Part shown: positions 56,600-64,000 of the stretch, piece after piece | How the letters are laid out: each line of letters begins with the position of its first letter | How positions within the stretch are numbered: position 1 is the first letter of the stretch | Source: CAYOSU01 sp964541255 | Lineage (GTDB): Bacteria; Bacillota; Clostridia; Christensenellales; CAMQZB01 | Reading direction: 5' to 3' | NCBI GenBank assembly: GCA_964541255.1 | Contig: CAZIPL010000003.1 | Location: forward strand, 13,175 to 77,174 | Length of the DNA stretch: 64,000 nt | The notes under the pieces: generated by a model | What the model saw: the letters and a program-made list of their open reading frames with translations, nothing else | The model's database searches: none | Told to the model about the DNA's origin: nothing | Made by a program: the position numbers and the translations under genes

Positions 56600-59059
56600 A
56601 TGGATTACAAAGACACGAATTTGTCGCCAAAAGCACGCGCAGAAGCGCTTTTGAAAGAGCTTTCTTTGGAGGAAAAGATTAGGCAGCTTGGTTGCTCGAG
56701 CTTGAGAGTGGTCAGCGATTTAGATTCTTATGACCTTAAAAACGGCACGGGCGAAGTGGCTGTTCCTATGGGCGAGCCGAGAAAGCTTGCCGAACAAGTA
56801 AAAGTAATTCAAGAGTATGTCATCGAGCATTCCCCTCACGGAATTCCTGCGATTATTCACGGAGAAGCTTTGGCGGGTCCCGTTGCGTTTATGGGAGGAA
56901 ATCAATATCCTATTTCCGTGGGACTCGGAGCGACTTTTGAACCCGAACTTGTCGAAAAGATGTGCGAATATTCCCGTAAGCAGCTTTTGGCTCACGGAAT
57001 AAGACACGCTCTTTCGCCTGTTGCGGACTTAGCTAAAGATCCGCGCTGGGGACGTTGCAACGAAACCTACGGAAGCGATCCGACTCTTTCGTCCGAAATG
57101 ACGGTCGCGTTCGTCAAAGGCTTGCAAGGCGATGATATTAAGGACGGCGTTGCCGCAACGGGCAAGCATTTCCTCGGATATTCCGTAACGGAAAGCGGAC
57201 TTAACGCTCATAGAACAATGATAACGGATAGAGAGCTTCGCGAGCAGTTTTCCAAGCCTTTCGAGGCGGCGATAAATATGGCGGGCATAAAGTCTATCAT
57301 GAATAGCTACGCGCAAATCGACGGAAGACCCGTTGCGACGAATAAAGCGATTTTGACAGACCTTTTGAGAGACGATCTCGGGTTTGACGGACTTGTAGTT
57401 TCCGATTACGGTTCTGCCGCGCAGACCATTAAGCCGCATAGACTTGCCGAAACTAAAGGTGAGGCTGCAAAGCTTTGTATCGAAGCGGGGCTTGACGTAG
57501 AATGCCCTGATCACGAGATATACGGCGACGAGATGCTCGAAGCTGTAAGAAACGGAGAGATTTCGGAAGAGCTTATCGATAGATCCGTATTGAGAGTTTT
57601 GACCTTGAAATTCGAGCTTGGATTATTTGAAAATCCTTATCCGCGCTTCGAGCTTATGGACGAAGCTATGGATAACACCGAAGCTAATAAGGGAAGCTTG
57701 GAAGCAGCAAGAAAGTCTATAACGCTACTTAAAAACGACGGTATTTTACCTATAAAGGACAAAAAAGTCAAAGTTGCGGTTATCGGACCTACGGCAAATT
57801 CGTTGAGACTTATATATAGTCACTATACCGCCGCAGCACAAAACGAACTTGTTGCAAGTATGCAAACGTTGATGGCAAAGCAAATTCAAGAGCTTGCCGC
57901 ATCGGGGCAGATCGACGTAACGGCTATTATGAATCAAGGCAGAGACGGTGCAAGCGAAACGGACGGAGACAAGAAGAAAGCAAAGAGCTTTGACTTTTCA
58001 AAGATTCCTCCGCAAAGCCCTGTCAATATGATAAGCGACAAATATTTGTTCGACGTAAAAATCAGAGAATACTATCCCGAAGCTCAGACGATACTTGAGG
58101 GCATTAAAGATAGATTCGAAAACGTCGAATTCGTTGAGGGGTGCGACTATAAAGGCTCCGACGAGAGCGGAATCGAAAAGGCGGCGGAGCTTGCCGCAAG
58201 AAGCGATGTCGTCATTCTTTGCGTAGGCGAAAAGAGCGGAATCGAGCCGACTTGCACATCGGGCGAAAACATCGATACGGCAAGCATAGGACTTCCCGGC
58301 GTAATGGAAAAGCTTGCAAGAAAGGTTTTTGAAGCAAATCACAACGTTGTCGCGGTGCATACGGGCGCAAAGCCTTGGTGCTCCGTTTGGGCGTATGAAA
58401 ATCTTCCCGCAATAATCGAAGCGTGGTTCCCCGCAACGTACGGCGGAAGAGCTATTGCCGAAGTTATTACGGGTGAATATAACCCCGCGGGTAGAACGCC
58501 TATGGATCTTCCGAGAAGCGCGGGACACATTCCCGTTCACCATATGCAATATAACGGAAGTTCGTCGAACGACCACGTTCAGATGTTTATGAAGGGCTAT
58601 GCGGACGATCTTTCCGAAGTTTTGATACCGTTCGGATACGGGCTTTCTTATACGACATTCGATTACGAAAAAATCGTCCTCGAAGACTTGGGCGACGGTA
58701 ATATAGCAATCGACGTTACTGTGAAAAACGTTGGTAGCGTTGACGGCGAAGAGGTCGTTCAGCTTTACGGCAAAGACCTTTATGCTTCTGTAATAAGACC
58801 TCGTCAGGAGCTTATCGGCTTTAAGCGTGTCGCAATAAGAAAAGGCGAAGCGAAGACCGTCAGATTTACTTTCAATATCGACGTTATGGCATTTACCGAT
58901 ATAAATCGTAATTGGATTGTAGAAAAAGGCAAATTCGAGTTTAAGATTGGTCGTCATGCCGAAGATAACGCTTTGACGACAAATTATACGCTCGATAAAA
59001 CAAGCGAAGTCAACCCCAACAAGCGTTGCTTCTATGCAAACGCCGAAGTTGTCGGCTGA
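56600..59059 (+). CDS. Glycoside hydrolase family 3 (beta-glucosidase/xylosidase type)
   Basis: Retaining exo-glycosidase of 819 residues without a signal peptide, so it acts on imported oligosaccharides. The N-terminal TIM barrel has GIPAIIHGEALAG, KDPRWGRCNETYGSDP, GVAATGKHFLGYS and the nucleophile Asp269 in GFDGLVVSDYGSA. The second domain follows (KKVKVAVIGPTA), with an inserted segment around residues 440-490, and a C-terminal fibronectin-type domain (LPFGYGLSYTTFDY-like, here IPFGYGLSYTTFDY). AAGGAGA precedes the ATG. Specificity for beta-glucosides versus xylosides cannot be settled. Confidence 0.93.
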   Translation: MDYKDTNLSPKARAEALLKELSLEEKIRQLGCSSLRVVSDLDSYDLKNGTGEVAVPMGEPRKLAEQVKVIQEYVIEHSPHGIPAIIHGEALAGPVAFMGGNQYPISVGLGATFEPELVEKMCEYSRKQLLAHGIRHALSPVADLAKDPRWGRCNETYGSDPTLSSEMTVAFVKGLQGDDIKDGVAATGKHFLGYSVTESGLNAHRTMITDRELREQFSKPFEAAINMAGIKSIMNSYAQIDGRPVATNKAILTDLLRDDLGFDGLVVSDYGSAAQTIKPHRLAETKGEAAKLCIEAGLDVECPDHEIYGDEMLEAVRNGEISEELIDRSVLRVLTLKFELGLFENPYPRFELMDEAMDNTEANKGSLEAARKSITLLKNDGILPIKDKKVKVAVIGPTANSLRLIYSHYTAAAQNELVASMQTLMAKQIQELAASGQIDVTAIMNQGRDGASETDGDKKKAKSFDFSKIPPQSPVNMISDKYLFDVKIREYYPEAQTILEGIKDRFENVEFVEGCDYKGSDESGIEKAAELAARSDVVILCVGEKSGIEPTCTSGENIDTASIGLPGVMEKLARKVFEANHNVVAVHTGAKPWCSVWAYENLPAIIEAWFPATYGGRAIAEVITGEYNPAGRTPMDLPRSAGHIPVHHMQYNGSSSNDHVQMFMKGYADDLSEVLIPFGYGLSYTTFDYEKIVLEDLGDGNIAIDVTVKNVGSVDGEEVVQLYGKDLYASVIRPRQELIGFKRVAIRKGEAKTVRFTFNIDVMAFTDINRNWIVEKGKFEFKIGRHAEDNALTTNYTLDKTSEVNPNKRCFYANAEVVG

Positions 59060-59157
59060 AAACTTCAAGCAAAGCGTTGAGTTTTCACAAAATCGCTGTT
59101 TAAGCTATATAGAGTGATTATTCAATAGAGATACTTAAAATCAAATAAAACATAAAA

Positions 59158-59187
59158 ACGAGTCGCAAAAAATACTGCGACTCGTTC
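59158..59187. terminator. Bidirectional terminator between GH3 and carboxylesterase
   Basis: ACGAGTCGCA / TGCGACTCGT with an eight-base loop; the minus-strand U-run (TTTTTATG) is the better one. Confidence 0.8.
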
Positions 59188-59229
59188 TATATTATTAATT
59201 ACCGTTAAAGTGCTATTCTCGATTCATTT

Positions 59230-60786
59230 TCAGTGCTGAATATTTCCGAAGATTTTTGCAACCATCTGCATAAGAACGGGAACGGCGATAGGTGTGAGTT
59301 TTTCCAAAAGCTCGTGGTCGAAGTTCTTTTCGACTCTCGGGTTTTTGCCCCAGATCATAGTATATTCCGCATTCGGCTCGGATTTTTGCCACGTCGGAAT
59401 AAGTTCGTTGTTGGGATCGCCCGTTTTTGCGAACGCGATGAACGAGCGGAACATCTGCTCTTCGAGTTTGTCGGTAACGTCTTCGACGTTGACCGCGTCG
59501 ACCATATGGGTGTTGTGGAAAATATAAGGAATATCCGCACAATGCCATGCGGGCTTGCCCGTTCCCAAATTGAAGTCCATATCGAACAGCGAAGAATAAA
59601 CCGTCGAGGTTTGAGATCTCGTTGCGATATACGGAATTTCAGGGCCTCTGAAAACGAAGTCGAGAACCATTATATCGATAGGATTTCTGTCAGGATATGC
59701 CTTTTCAAAAAGAGGAAGAATGGGCTCGATTGCTTTGCCGTAGGTCTTAAGAACGATTTCTTTTCCTTGTTCTTTAGTCAAAACTCTCTTATCAAAGCCG
59801 GTCTCGCCGAAAGCGAATTCGCCATAAACGGAGCTTACGATGAGAGGAACGTTTTGCGATTCTTTGCGGAACCCTACCTTTAAGGGGTCTCCGACATAAT
59901 CGGCATTAGCTTTGGGGTTGCCGCCTACGTAATGCTTTTGCATTTTAACGACGGGAGAAACTTTGTTATAAGCCGCCGCAAGCGTTTCATAAGGAAGCGT
60001 TTCGATTGCTTGATAGTTGTCGCGCGTAAGTCCGAGCTCACTAAGGAACGCGTCAATGAAATAATTCGGATCTTCGTCGGTAACGCCGAGCATATTAAGG
60101 TTATATACGCCGCTCATTACCATTCCTTTGTGGAAAAGTCCGTCTGCCGCGGGCATTTGCAAAAGGGTCGTAACTTTCGCACCTCCGCCGCTTTGTCCAA
60201 ATAACGTTACGTTATTCGGATCTCCGCCGAACGCTTCGATATTGTCGCGTACCCAACGAAGAGCATATACCATATCGAGCGAGCCGTTGTTTGCGCTCGA
60301 AGCGTACTTTTCGGAAAGGGGAGAAAGGTCGAGGTAACCTAAGATATTAAGTCTGTGGTTTATCGATACCGAAACGACGTCGCCCAAATCGGTGATGTTT
60401 GCCATATCGTAAGCGTCATGCTCGATTGCCGAGCCTGCTTCGAAGCCTCCGCCGTGGAGCCAAACGACTACGGGGCGCTTTTTGTCGTCAAGTCCTTTCG
60501 TCCAAACGTTAAGGTTAAGGCAGTTTTCGTTCTGAACCCAGTATCTATGCGGAACGTTAAGCTCTCCCGAGGGTTTTCCTAAACTAAGTAGCGGGCAAAC
60601 ATAGCCGTAGCTCGTCGCATCGAATACTCCTTCGATATTGTCGGGCTCTGTCGGAGCGCAAAAACGCTCTGCTTTTGCGTATTGCACGCCTTTGAAAATA
60701 TATAGTCCGTCGGTGAAAAAACCTTGGAGCTTGCCTTGCTTTGTCGTAACTATCGTTCTTTCGTCGCAATAAAAATTTTTAGCCAT
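59230..60786 (-). CDS. Type-B carboxylesterase (para-nitrobenzyl esterase family)
   Basis: Esterase of 518 residues, cytoplasmic, that hydrolyses carboxylic esters, for instance acetyl or aryl groups on plant polymers. Motifs: VWLHGGGFEAGSA (oxyanion hole), NCLNLNVW, the nucleophile Ser199 in FGQSGGGAKVTTL, and WHCADIPYIFHN near the C-terminus with the catalytic His region. I start at the second of two adjacent ATGs (60786), seven bases after GGAG; the open frame continues 21 codons upstream without support. It lies tail-to-tail with GH3, which suits joint breakdown of decorated xylan-like material. Confidence 0.9.
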   Translation of the reverse strand: MAKNFYCDERTIVTTKQGKLQGFFTDGLYIFKGVQYAKAERFCAPTEPDNIEGVFDATSYGYVCPLLSLGKPSGELNVPHRYWVQNENCLNLNVWTKGLDDKKRPVVVWLHGGGFEAGSAIEHDAYDMANITDLGDVVSVSINHRLNILGYLDLSPLSEKYASSANNGSLDMVYALRWVRDNIEAFGGDPNNVTLFGQSGGGAKVTTLLQMPAADGLFHKGMVMSGVYNLNMLGVTDEDPNYFIDAFLSELGLTRDNYQAIETLPYETLAAAYNKVSPVVKMQKHYVGGNPKANADYVGDPLKVGFRKESQNVPLIVSSVYGEFAFGETGFDKRVLTKEQGKEIVLKTYGKAIEPILPLFEKAYPDRNPIDIMVLDFVFRGPEIPYIATRSQTSTVYSSLFDMDFNLGTGKPAWHCADIPYIFHNTHMVDAVNVEDVTDKLEEQMFRSFIAFAKTGDPNNELIPTWQKSEPNAEYTMIWGKNPRVEKNFDHELLEKLTPIAVPVLMQMVAKIFGNIQH

Positions 60787-60993
60787 CATTTTTCTCCTTG
60801 TGCTTAATGGCAATATTATACCACAACCGCAACGTGTTTTCAATAGCAATTCGGATTTTTTTGCTTACAAAAACAACGGAATTGTTTTGTCGCTTAATGC
60901 TTATTTATAGATGACCGATTTTGCCGCAAAATAGAAATCTATGCGAATATAAATATAACATCTGCAAATATATGGTGTTATAGCAAATGAATA

Positions 60994-61057
60994 TCCGTTG
61001 ATAGTCTCTCAATTGAGCAATAATTGCAATCAATTTGTAATCTAAAGTCAAACTCGT
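60994..61057 (+). repeat. Interspersed hairpin repeat, family C, copy 2
   Basis: GTTGATAGTCTCTCAATTGA, then CAATCAATTTGTAATCTAAA and GTCAAACTCGTC, aligning with copy 1 at 23047-23118. The remaining intergenic DNA 60790-60990 is AT-rich and unassigned. Confidence 0.62.
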
Positions 61058-61140
61058 CATAATACGCAAAAGCCAAAACAGAATAAAGTATAAATAATTT
61101 GCGAATTATTTATATAGCTTCGACACTTCATCGGATAGGC

Positions 61141-61169
61141 TTGATAAAGAGTGTTGTTTGTGATAAGAT
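61141..61169 (+). promoter_or_regulatory. Promoter implying a leaderless mRNA
   Basis: TTGATA at 61141-61146, 17-base spacer, TAAGAT at 61164-61169. The ATG at 61176 begins seven bases after the last T of the -10, the same geometry as at 16481/16488. Confidence 0.62.
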
Positions 61170-61175
61170 GTAAAT

Positions 61176-61856
61176 ATGCTCAAAAAAATAAAAAACATAG
61201 GCTTCATAGCTTTTGAAACAATTATATATGTGTTTTTTCTCGCGCTTGATATTGCGAAAAAAGACAGCATGGGGATAAAGTATTTCGGCATAGTTCTATG
61301 CTTTTTGTTCGCGTTAAGCAATGCTTTTCGCGGGAAAAATTGTTTAACGCTCAGTCTTGCGCTTTTATTTACCCTGATTGCCGATTGGTTTTTGCTTGTC
61401 AAAAACGACAACTACGTTTTCGGCGTATGCTCGTTCATTGTGGTGCAAGCGATATATTTTGTTCGTCTTATCGACGACGGAGTTTCTTTCAAAAGGTCGG
61501 GAATAATAAGAGCTTTTGCGATAGCCGTGGTTATTTCGATATTGTATGTTTTAGAGCTACTTGACATATTGACGTTTGTCGTTTCGATATATTTCGTGAA
61601 TTTGGTGCTAAACGCCGTTGACGGATATACGTTATTTTCTAAAAGTACAAAGAACAAGCTTTTTGCGATCGGTATGACTCTATTTATTTTCTGCGACCTC
61701 TCTGTCGGATTAAATAACCTTTCGTCGTATGCAGACGTATCGAAAATAGCAACATTTATTAAAATCGCGTCGTTTGCGATGTGGGTGTTTTATCTGCCGT
61801 CGCAAGTGTTGATCGCCCTTTCGGGCAAAGGAGAAAACAATGGAAACAAGAAATGA
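61176..61856 (+). CDS. YhhN-family membrane protein (lysoplasmalogenase-like)
   Basis: The 226-residue protein has about eight hydrophobic segments. LALLFTLIADWFLL and LFIFCDLSVGLNNL match the two acidic motifs of the YhhN/TMEM86 family (x-x-x-x-GDxxL and FxxSDxxL), and the terminal WVFYLPSQVLIALS matches its YYxGQxLI end. Members in animals hydrolyse lysoplasmalogens; bacterial roles are less clear, but plasmalogens occur in anaerobic Clostridia. No ribosome binding site lies upstream, and the promoter places the mRNA start at the ATG. It overlaps the next gene by 17 nt. Confidence 0.75.
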   Translation: MLKKIKNIGFIAFETIIYVFFLALDIAKKDSMGIKYFGIVLCFLFALSNAFRGKNCLTLSLALLFTLIADWFLLVKNDNYVFGVCSFIVVQAIYFVRLIDDGVSFKRSGIIRAFAIAVVISILYVLELLDILTFVVSIYFVNLVLNAVDGYTLFSKSTKNKLFAIGMTLFIFCDLSVGLNNLSSYADVSKIATFIKIASFAMWVFYLPSQVLIALSGKGENNGNKK

Positions 61857-62532
61857 CTCGAAGCTTGATATAGTAATGAAATCAAAACTTTTCGCAATAC
61901 TTCTTGCGGTTGTATACGCGCTGTTTATTTTGACCTTTTCGATAGGACTTCCGCTGTATTTCCGCCCGTTTTATTATGCGCATATAAAGCCTCTCGGGCT
62001 TGAAGAGGCTTCGGGAAAAAGCTATGACGAGATAGTTTCGGCATATAACGAGCTTTTGGATTATTGTGTTTTCGGGAAGCCTTTCGGCATGGGAAGTTTC
62101 AGATATTCTGCCGACGGACAGTCGCACTTTGCCGATTGTAAGGTGCTTTTCGACCTTAGCGGAATTGTGCTTTTGATTACGTCCGCGATATTGCTTTTCG
62201 CTCTTGCGTATAGATTGACGACAAAGAATCGTCTGCATAAACTCAAAGGCTATACGCCTGCGTTTTGGGGAAGCGTTGTTTTGCTTTCAGTCATAGCAAT
62301 AGCTGGTGTTTGGGGTGTTTTTGATTTCGACTCGCTTTTCACGGCATTTCATACTGTTTTCTTCCCCGAGAAGACGAATTGGTATTTTGATCCTCGCACC
62401 GACGAAATAATCAAAGTCATGCCGTGGGAGTTTTTCAGAAACTGCGCGATTCTTATCGCAATAGGCGTTTTTGCCTTGTCGGTTGCTTTTATCGCAAACG
62501 GAGTCAAAACCAAAAAGAATGACAACGGCTAA
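61840..62532 (+). CDS. DUF1461 family membrane protein
   Basis: The 230-residue product has four hydrophobic segments: residues 16-36, 107-127, 140-165 and 200-222. The extracellular region after the first one carries the family's YxxIxxxYNELLDYxxFGxP-like string, here SYDEIVSAYNELLDYCVFGK, and FxDCKVLFDL before the second segment (family HxxDVKxLF). This is the TIGR01906/DUF1461 pattern; function is unknown. It has AAGGAGAA before the start and overlaps the YhhN-like gene. Confidence 0.8.
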   Translation: METRNDSKLDIVMKSKLFAILLAVVYALFILTFSIGLPLYFRPFYYAHIKPLGLEEASGKSYDEIVSAYNELLDYCVFGKPFGMGSFRYSADGQSHFADCKVLFDLSGIVLLITSAILLFALAYRLTTKNRLHKLKGYTPAFWGSVVLLSVIAIAGVWGVFDFDSLFTAFHTVFFPEKTNWYFDPRTDEIIKVMPWEFFRNCAILIAIGVFALSVAFIANGVKTKKNDNG

Positions 62533-62695
62533 GGGAAATAACTAAACCGCAGGGTAAACGCGCGTTTTGGCTTTTGTCAAAGCGTTATGCTTTCGGTATT
62601 GTTATAACTGTTATAAGTTAGTTGTTTATTAGTTTTGCCGATAGATTGGGCTGAACTTAATTGTTTTTTATACGTGTTGAAAAAGATAAAGAGAA

Positions 62696-63496
62696 ATGAA
62701 ATATTACGTAGTTGCCGACGTTCACGGCTTTTATACGGAGCTATACGAAGCTCTTGAAGAACAAGGATTTTTTGCTGACAAAGAACCTCACAAATTGATT
62801 GTATGCGGAGATTTGCTCGATAGGGGCGGCGAGGCGATAAAGATTCAGTCTTTTATAGAAGACTTAATAAACAAAGACGAAGTAATACTCATTAGGGGCA
62901 ATCACGAAGACTTACTTGTGGATCTTGTCGAGAATTCGGCAAAATGGATGGCTCGAGACATAATGATGACTCATCACTGGAGAAACGGAACGGTCGATTC
63001 GCTTATGCAACTAACTGGCGGTGATTTGTTTTGCGCCGTTCGACATCTTGACGAAATGGCATTAAAGGCGAAAAATACTCCGTTTTATAAAACCGTTCTT
63101 CCAAATACGTTGAATTACTATGAAACGAAAAACCATATTTTCGTACACGGTTGGATTCCTTGTACTGTTTTGGGGCGCGGAACGAGCTTGACTGACACTT
63201 TTATTTATGAGAGTGATTGGAGATCGCGTCAGTTGAATGAATGGGATAAGGCGCGTTGGCTAAACGGAATGGCGGCGGCATATAATAAGGTGATTGAACC
63301 TAACAAGACGATAGTTTGCGGACATTGGCATACTTCCTACGGACATTCGGCGATAGAAGGAAAGTGTTCTGAATTTGGGGAGGATGCGGACTTTTCGCCA
63401 TATACGGCAAAGGGAATCATTGCGTTAGATGCTTGCACCGTTCATTCTCATAAAGTTAATTGCATTATTATAGAAGACGAACCGTTAAACGAATAA
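62696..63496 (+). CDS. Calcineurin-type metallophosphoesterase (serine/threonine phosphatase-like)
   Basis: Dinuclear-metal phosphatase of 266 residues. All motifs are present in order: DVHGFYTE near residue 8, CGDLLDRGGEAI near residue 41, RGNHEDLL near residue 68, HGWIPCT, and CGHWHTSYGHS near residue 210. This order is that of PPP-family and ApaH-like phosphatases. The natural substrate is unknown. The region before the ATG is purine-rich (AAAGAG), a weak ribosome binding site. Confidence 0.9.
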   Translation: MKYYVVADVHGFYTELYEALEEQGFFADKEPHKLIVCGDLLDRGGEAIKIQSFIEDLINKDEVILIRGNHEDLLVDLVENSAKWMARDIMMTHHWRNGTVDSLMQLTGGDLFCAVRHLDEMALKAKNTPFYKTVLPNTLNYYETKNHIFVHGWIPCTVLGRGTSLTDTFIYESDWRSRQLNEWDKARWLNGMAAAYNKVIEPNKTIVCGHWHTSYGHSAIEGKCSEFGEDADFSPYTAKGIIALDACTVHSHKVNCIIIEDEPLNE

Positions 63497-63531
63497 CAAA
63501 AGCACCACTGTAATATTTTATTCGATTCGAT

Positions 63532-63549
63532 GTTTGCCGAAAGGCAAAC
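63532..63549 (+). terminator. GAAA-tetraloop hairpin after the phosphoesterase
   Basis: GTTTGCC-GAAA-GGCAAAC; no immediate U-run. Confidence 0.45.
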
Positions 63550-63594
63550 GGCGAAAAAAATGAATTAGTGAAAGTTAAGATATAAATAACAAAA

Positions 63595-63617
63595 CGACCT
63601 ATTCTTAGGTCGCTTTT
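63595..63617. terminator. Bidirectional terminator next to the tRNA fragment
   Basis: CGACCTA-TTCT-TAGGTCG, then CTTTTT on the plus strand and TTTTG on the minus strand. Confidence 0.72.
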
Positions 63618-63660
63618 TGGCACTCCCAGCGGGAATCGAACCCACACTAGCCCTTAGGAG
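63618..63660 (-). pseudogene. 3' half of tRNA-Arg(CCU), probable attachment-site remnant
   Basis: Minus strand from anticodon loop to CCA: loop CTCCTAA (anticodon CCT), stem strand GGGCT, T-arm GTGGG-TTCGATT-CCCGC, acceptor strand TGGGAGT, G, CCA. The 5' half that should precede it is absent: the bases upstream (AAGGCAAAA) cannot pair with GGGCT, and no ACTCCCA acceptor strand lies within 100 bases. A break in the anticodon loop is the usual tyrosine-recombinase crossover site, so this is the duplicated 3' end at the far border of an integrated element. Confidence 0.75.
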
Positions 63661-64000
63661 TTTTGCCTTTTTTGATAATATTTTTCATCTACTAAATATG
63701 GGAAAATATCGTTATTTCGGACAATATCTTGCGTTTGTTTCGACCGATTTTTTGTAAGACAGGCAATATTTTGAGTAATTTTTATATCGTTTTTATACTT
63801 CGTTTGTACTTTTTTCGCCTAAAAACCGATTTAATTTTGAATTTTAAATTCACTCATTTTTAGTATTTTCAGCCGTCAAAAAAATCGATTTTGAAGTATA
63901 AATTTACTACTAAAAAGTATAAATTTTGGCTGTTTCAAAAAACACTCTTTTTTTCGGACGGTTCGAATCGCCTTGTCTGTGCCAAAGAATGCTTCACTAC
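63661..64000. other. AT-rich DNA beyond the tRNA fragment, putative end of an integrated element
   Basis: Very AT-rich, no complete gene. AAGTATAAATTT occurs twice, at 63894-63905 and 63915-63926, 21 bp apart (two helical turns), which could be recombinase arm sites or a promoter region. A minus-strand frame entering from the right edge (63937 to the edge) is too short to judge. Confidence 0.4.

Noticed and set aside
57998..59068. 356-codon antisense frame opposite GH3
   Set aside because: GH3 motifs and C-terminal domain extend through the region on the plus strand.
63957..63985. tRNA-like 3' end (GGTTCGAATC ... TGCCA) on the plus strand
   Set aside because: The arms next to the GTTCGAAT loop do not pair, so no T-arm forms; resemblance is limited to the loop.
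1..64000. CRISPR arrays, prophage structural genes, transposases, rRNA
   Set aside because: No regularly spaced direct repeats with spacers, and no transposase, capsid, integrase or rRNA sequence was recognised anywhere in the window.

Overview
The window looks like a chromosomal piece of a low-to-moderate GC, Clostridia-type Bacillota genome, probably an uncultured gut-type carbohydrate fermenter. Evidence: TTGACA/TATAAT promoters with 17-bp spacers, strong GGAGG ribosome binding sites, many intrinsic terminators, sporulation/germination genes (cwlD-like amidase, gerW/ytfJ next to a DUF2953-like gene), PyrR, a BMP-type nucleoside transporter, and many sugar-utilisation cassettes. The organism call is inference; no rRNA is present.

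Layout. 1-2.5 kb: 3'-truncated rsmG (minus, running off the left edge) divergent from parA-parB. 2.8-9.4 kb: a ThiF/E1-like enzyme, then a four-gene nucleoside ABC transporter operon (BMP lipoprotein, double ATPase, two permeases). 9.5-12.5 kb: germination-type amidase, an intergenic cluster of three perfect DnaA boxes, and a glycerol-1-phosphate-dehydrogenase-like gene overlapping a HAD phosphatase. 12.7-32 kb: sugar cassettes (AraC + GPH symporter; large alpha/beta hydrolase + TetR + GPH symporter; two tandem AraC + GPH symporter) mixed with housekeeping genes (HU, AlkD-like glycosylase, PduL, uracil-DNA glycosylase, butanol-dehydrogenase-type ADH). 32-36 kb: protein tyrosine phosphatase, DUF3810 metalloprotease-like protein, and a divergent DeoR/rhaD pair. 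36.5-43.2 kb: short alanyl-tRNA synthetase, the minus-strand cluster DUF2953-gerW-dac-rluB, and an AraC-type regulator with a degenerate receiver domain. 43.5-46 kb: rpmH-rnpA-yidD-yidC-jag. 46-63.5 kb: galU, GH5, sulfatase, uraA-pyrR behind a PyrR-type attenuator, another AraC, membrane proteins, GH3, type-B carboxylesterase and a metallophosphoesterase. The right end has a 3'-half tRNA-Arg(CCU), the usual scar of an integrated element that would extend past the window.

The usual origin-proximal block (rpmH to jag, then mnmE-mnmG-rsmG-parAB) is split here: rpmH-jag lies about 41 kb from parAB, rsmG is inverted relative to parAB, and dnaA, mnmE and mnmG are not in the window. The DnaA-box cluster at 10.2 kb is therefore a candidate replication-related site.

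Most interesting points: a readable PyrR attenuator in front of uraA; two genes whose promoters imply leaderless mRNAs with identical geometry; a palindromic operator filling the spacer of the promoter of an unrecognised 681-residue hydrolase operon; a G1PDH-like protein that has lost its metal ligands; a response regulator without the phosphoacceptor Asp; three families of small interspersed hairpin repeats, one nested in another; and the tRNA-fragment integration scar. All family assignments were made by reading motifs; no database search was run.
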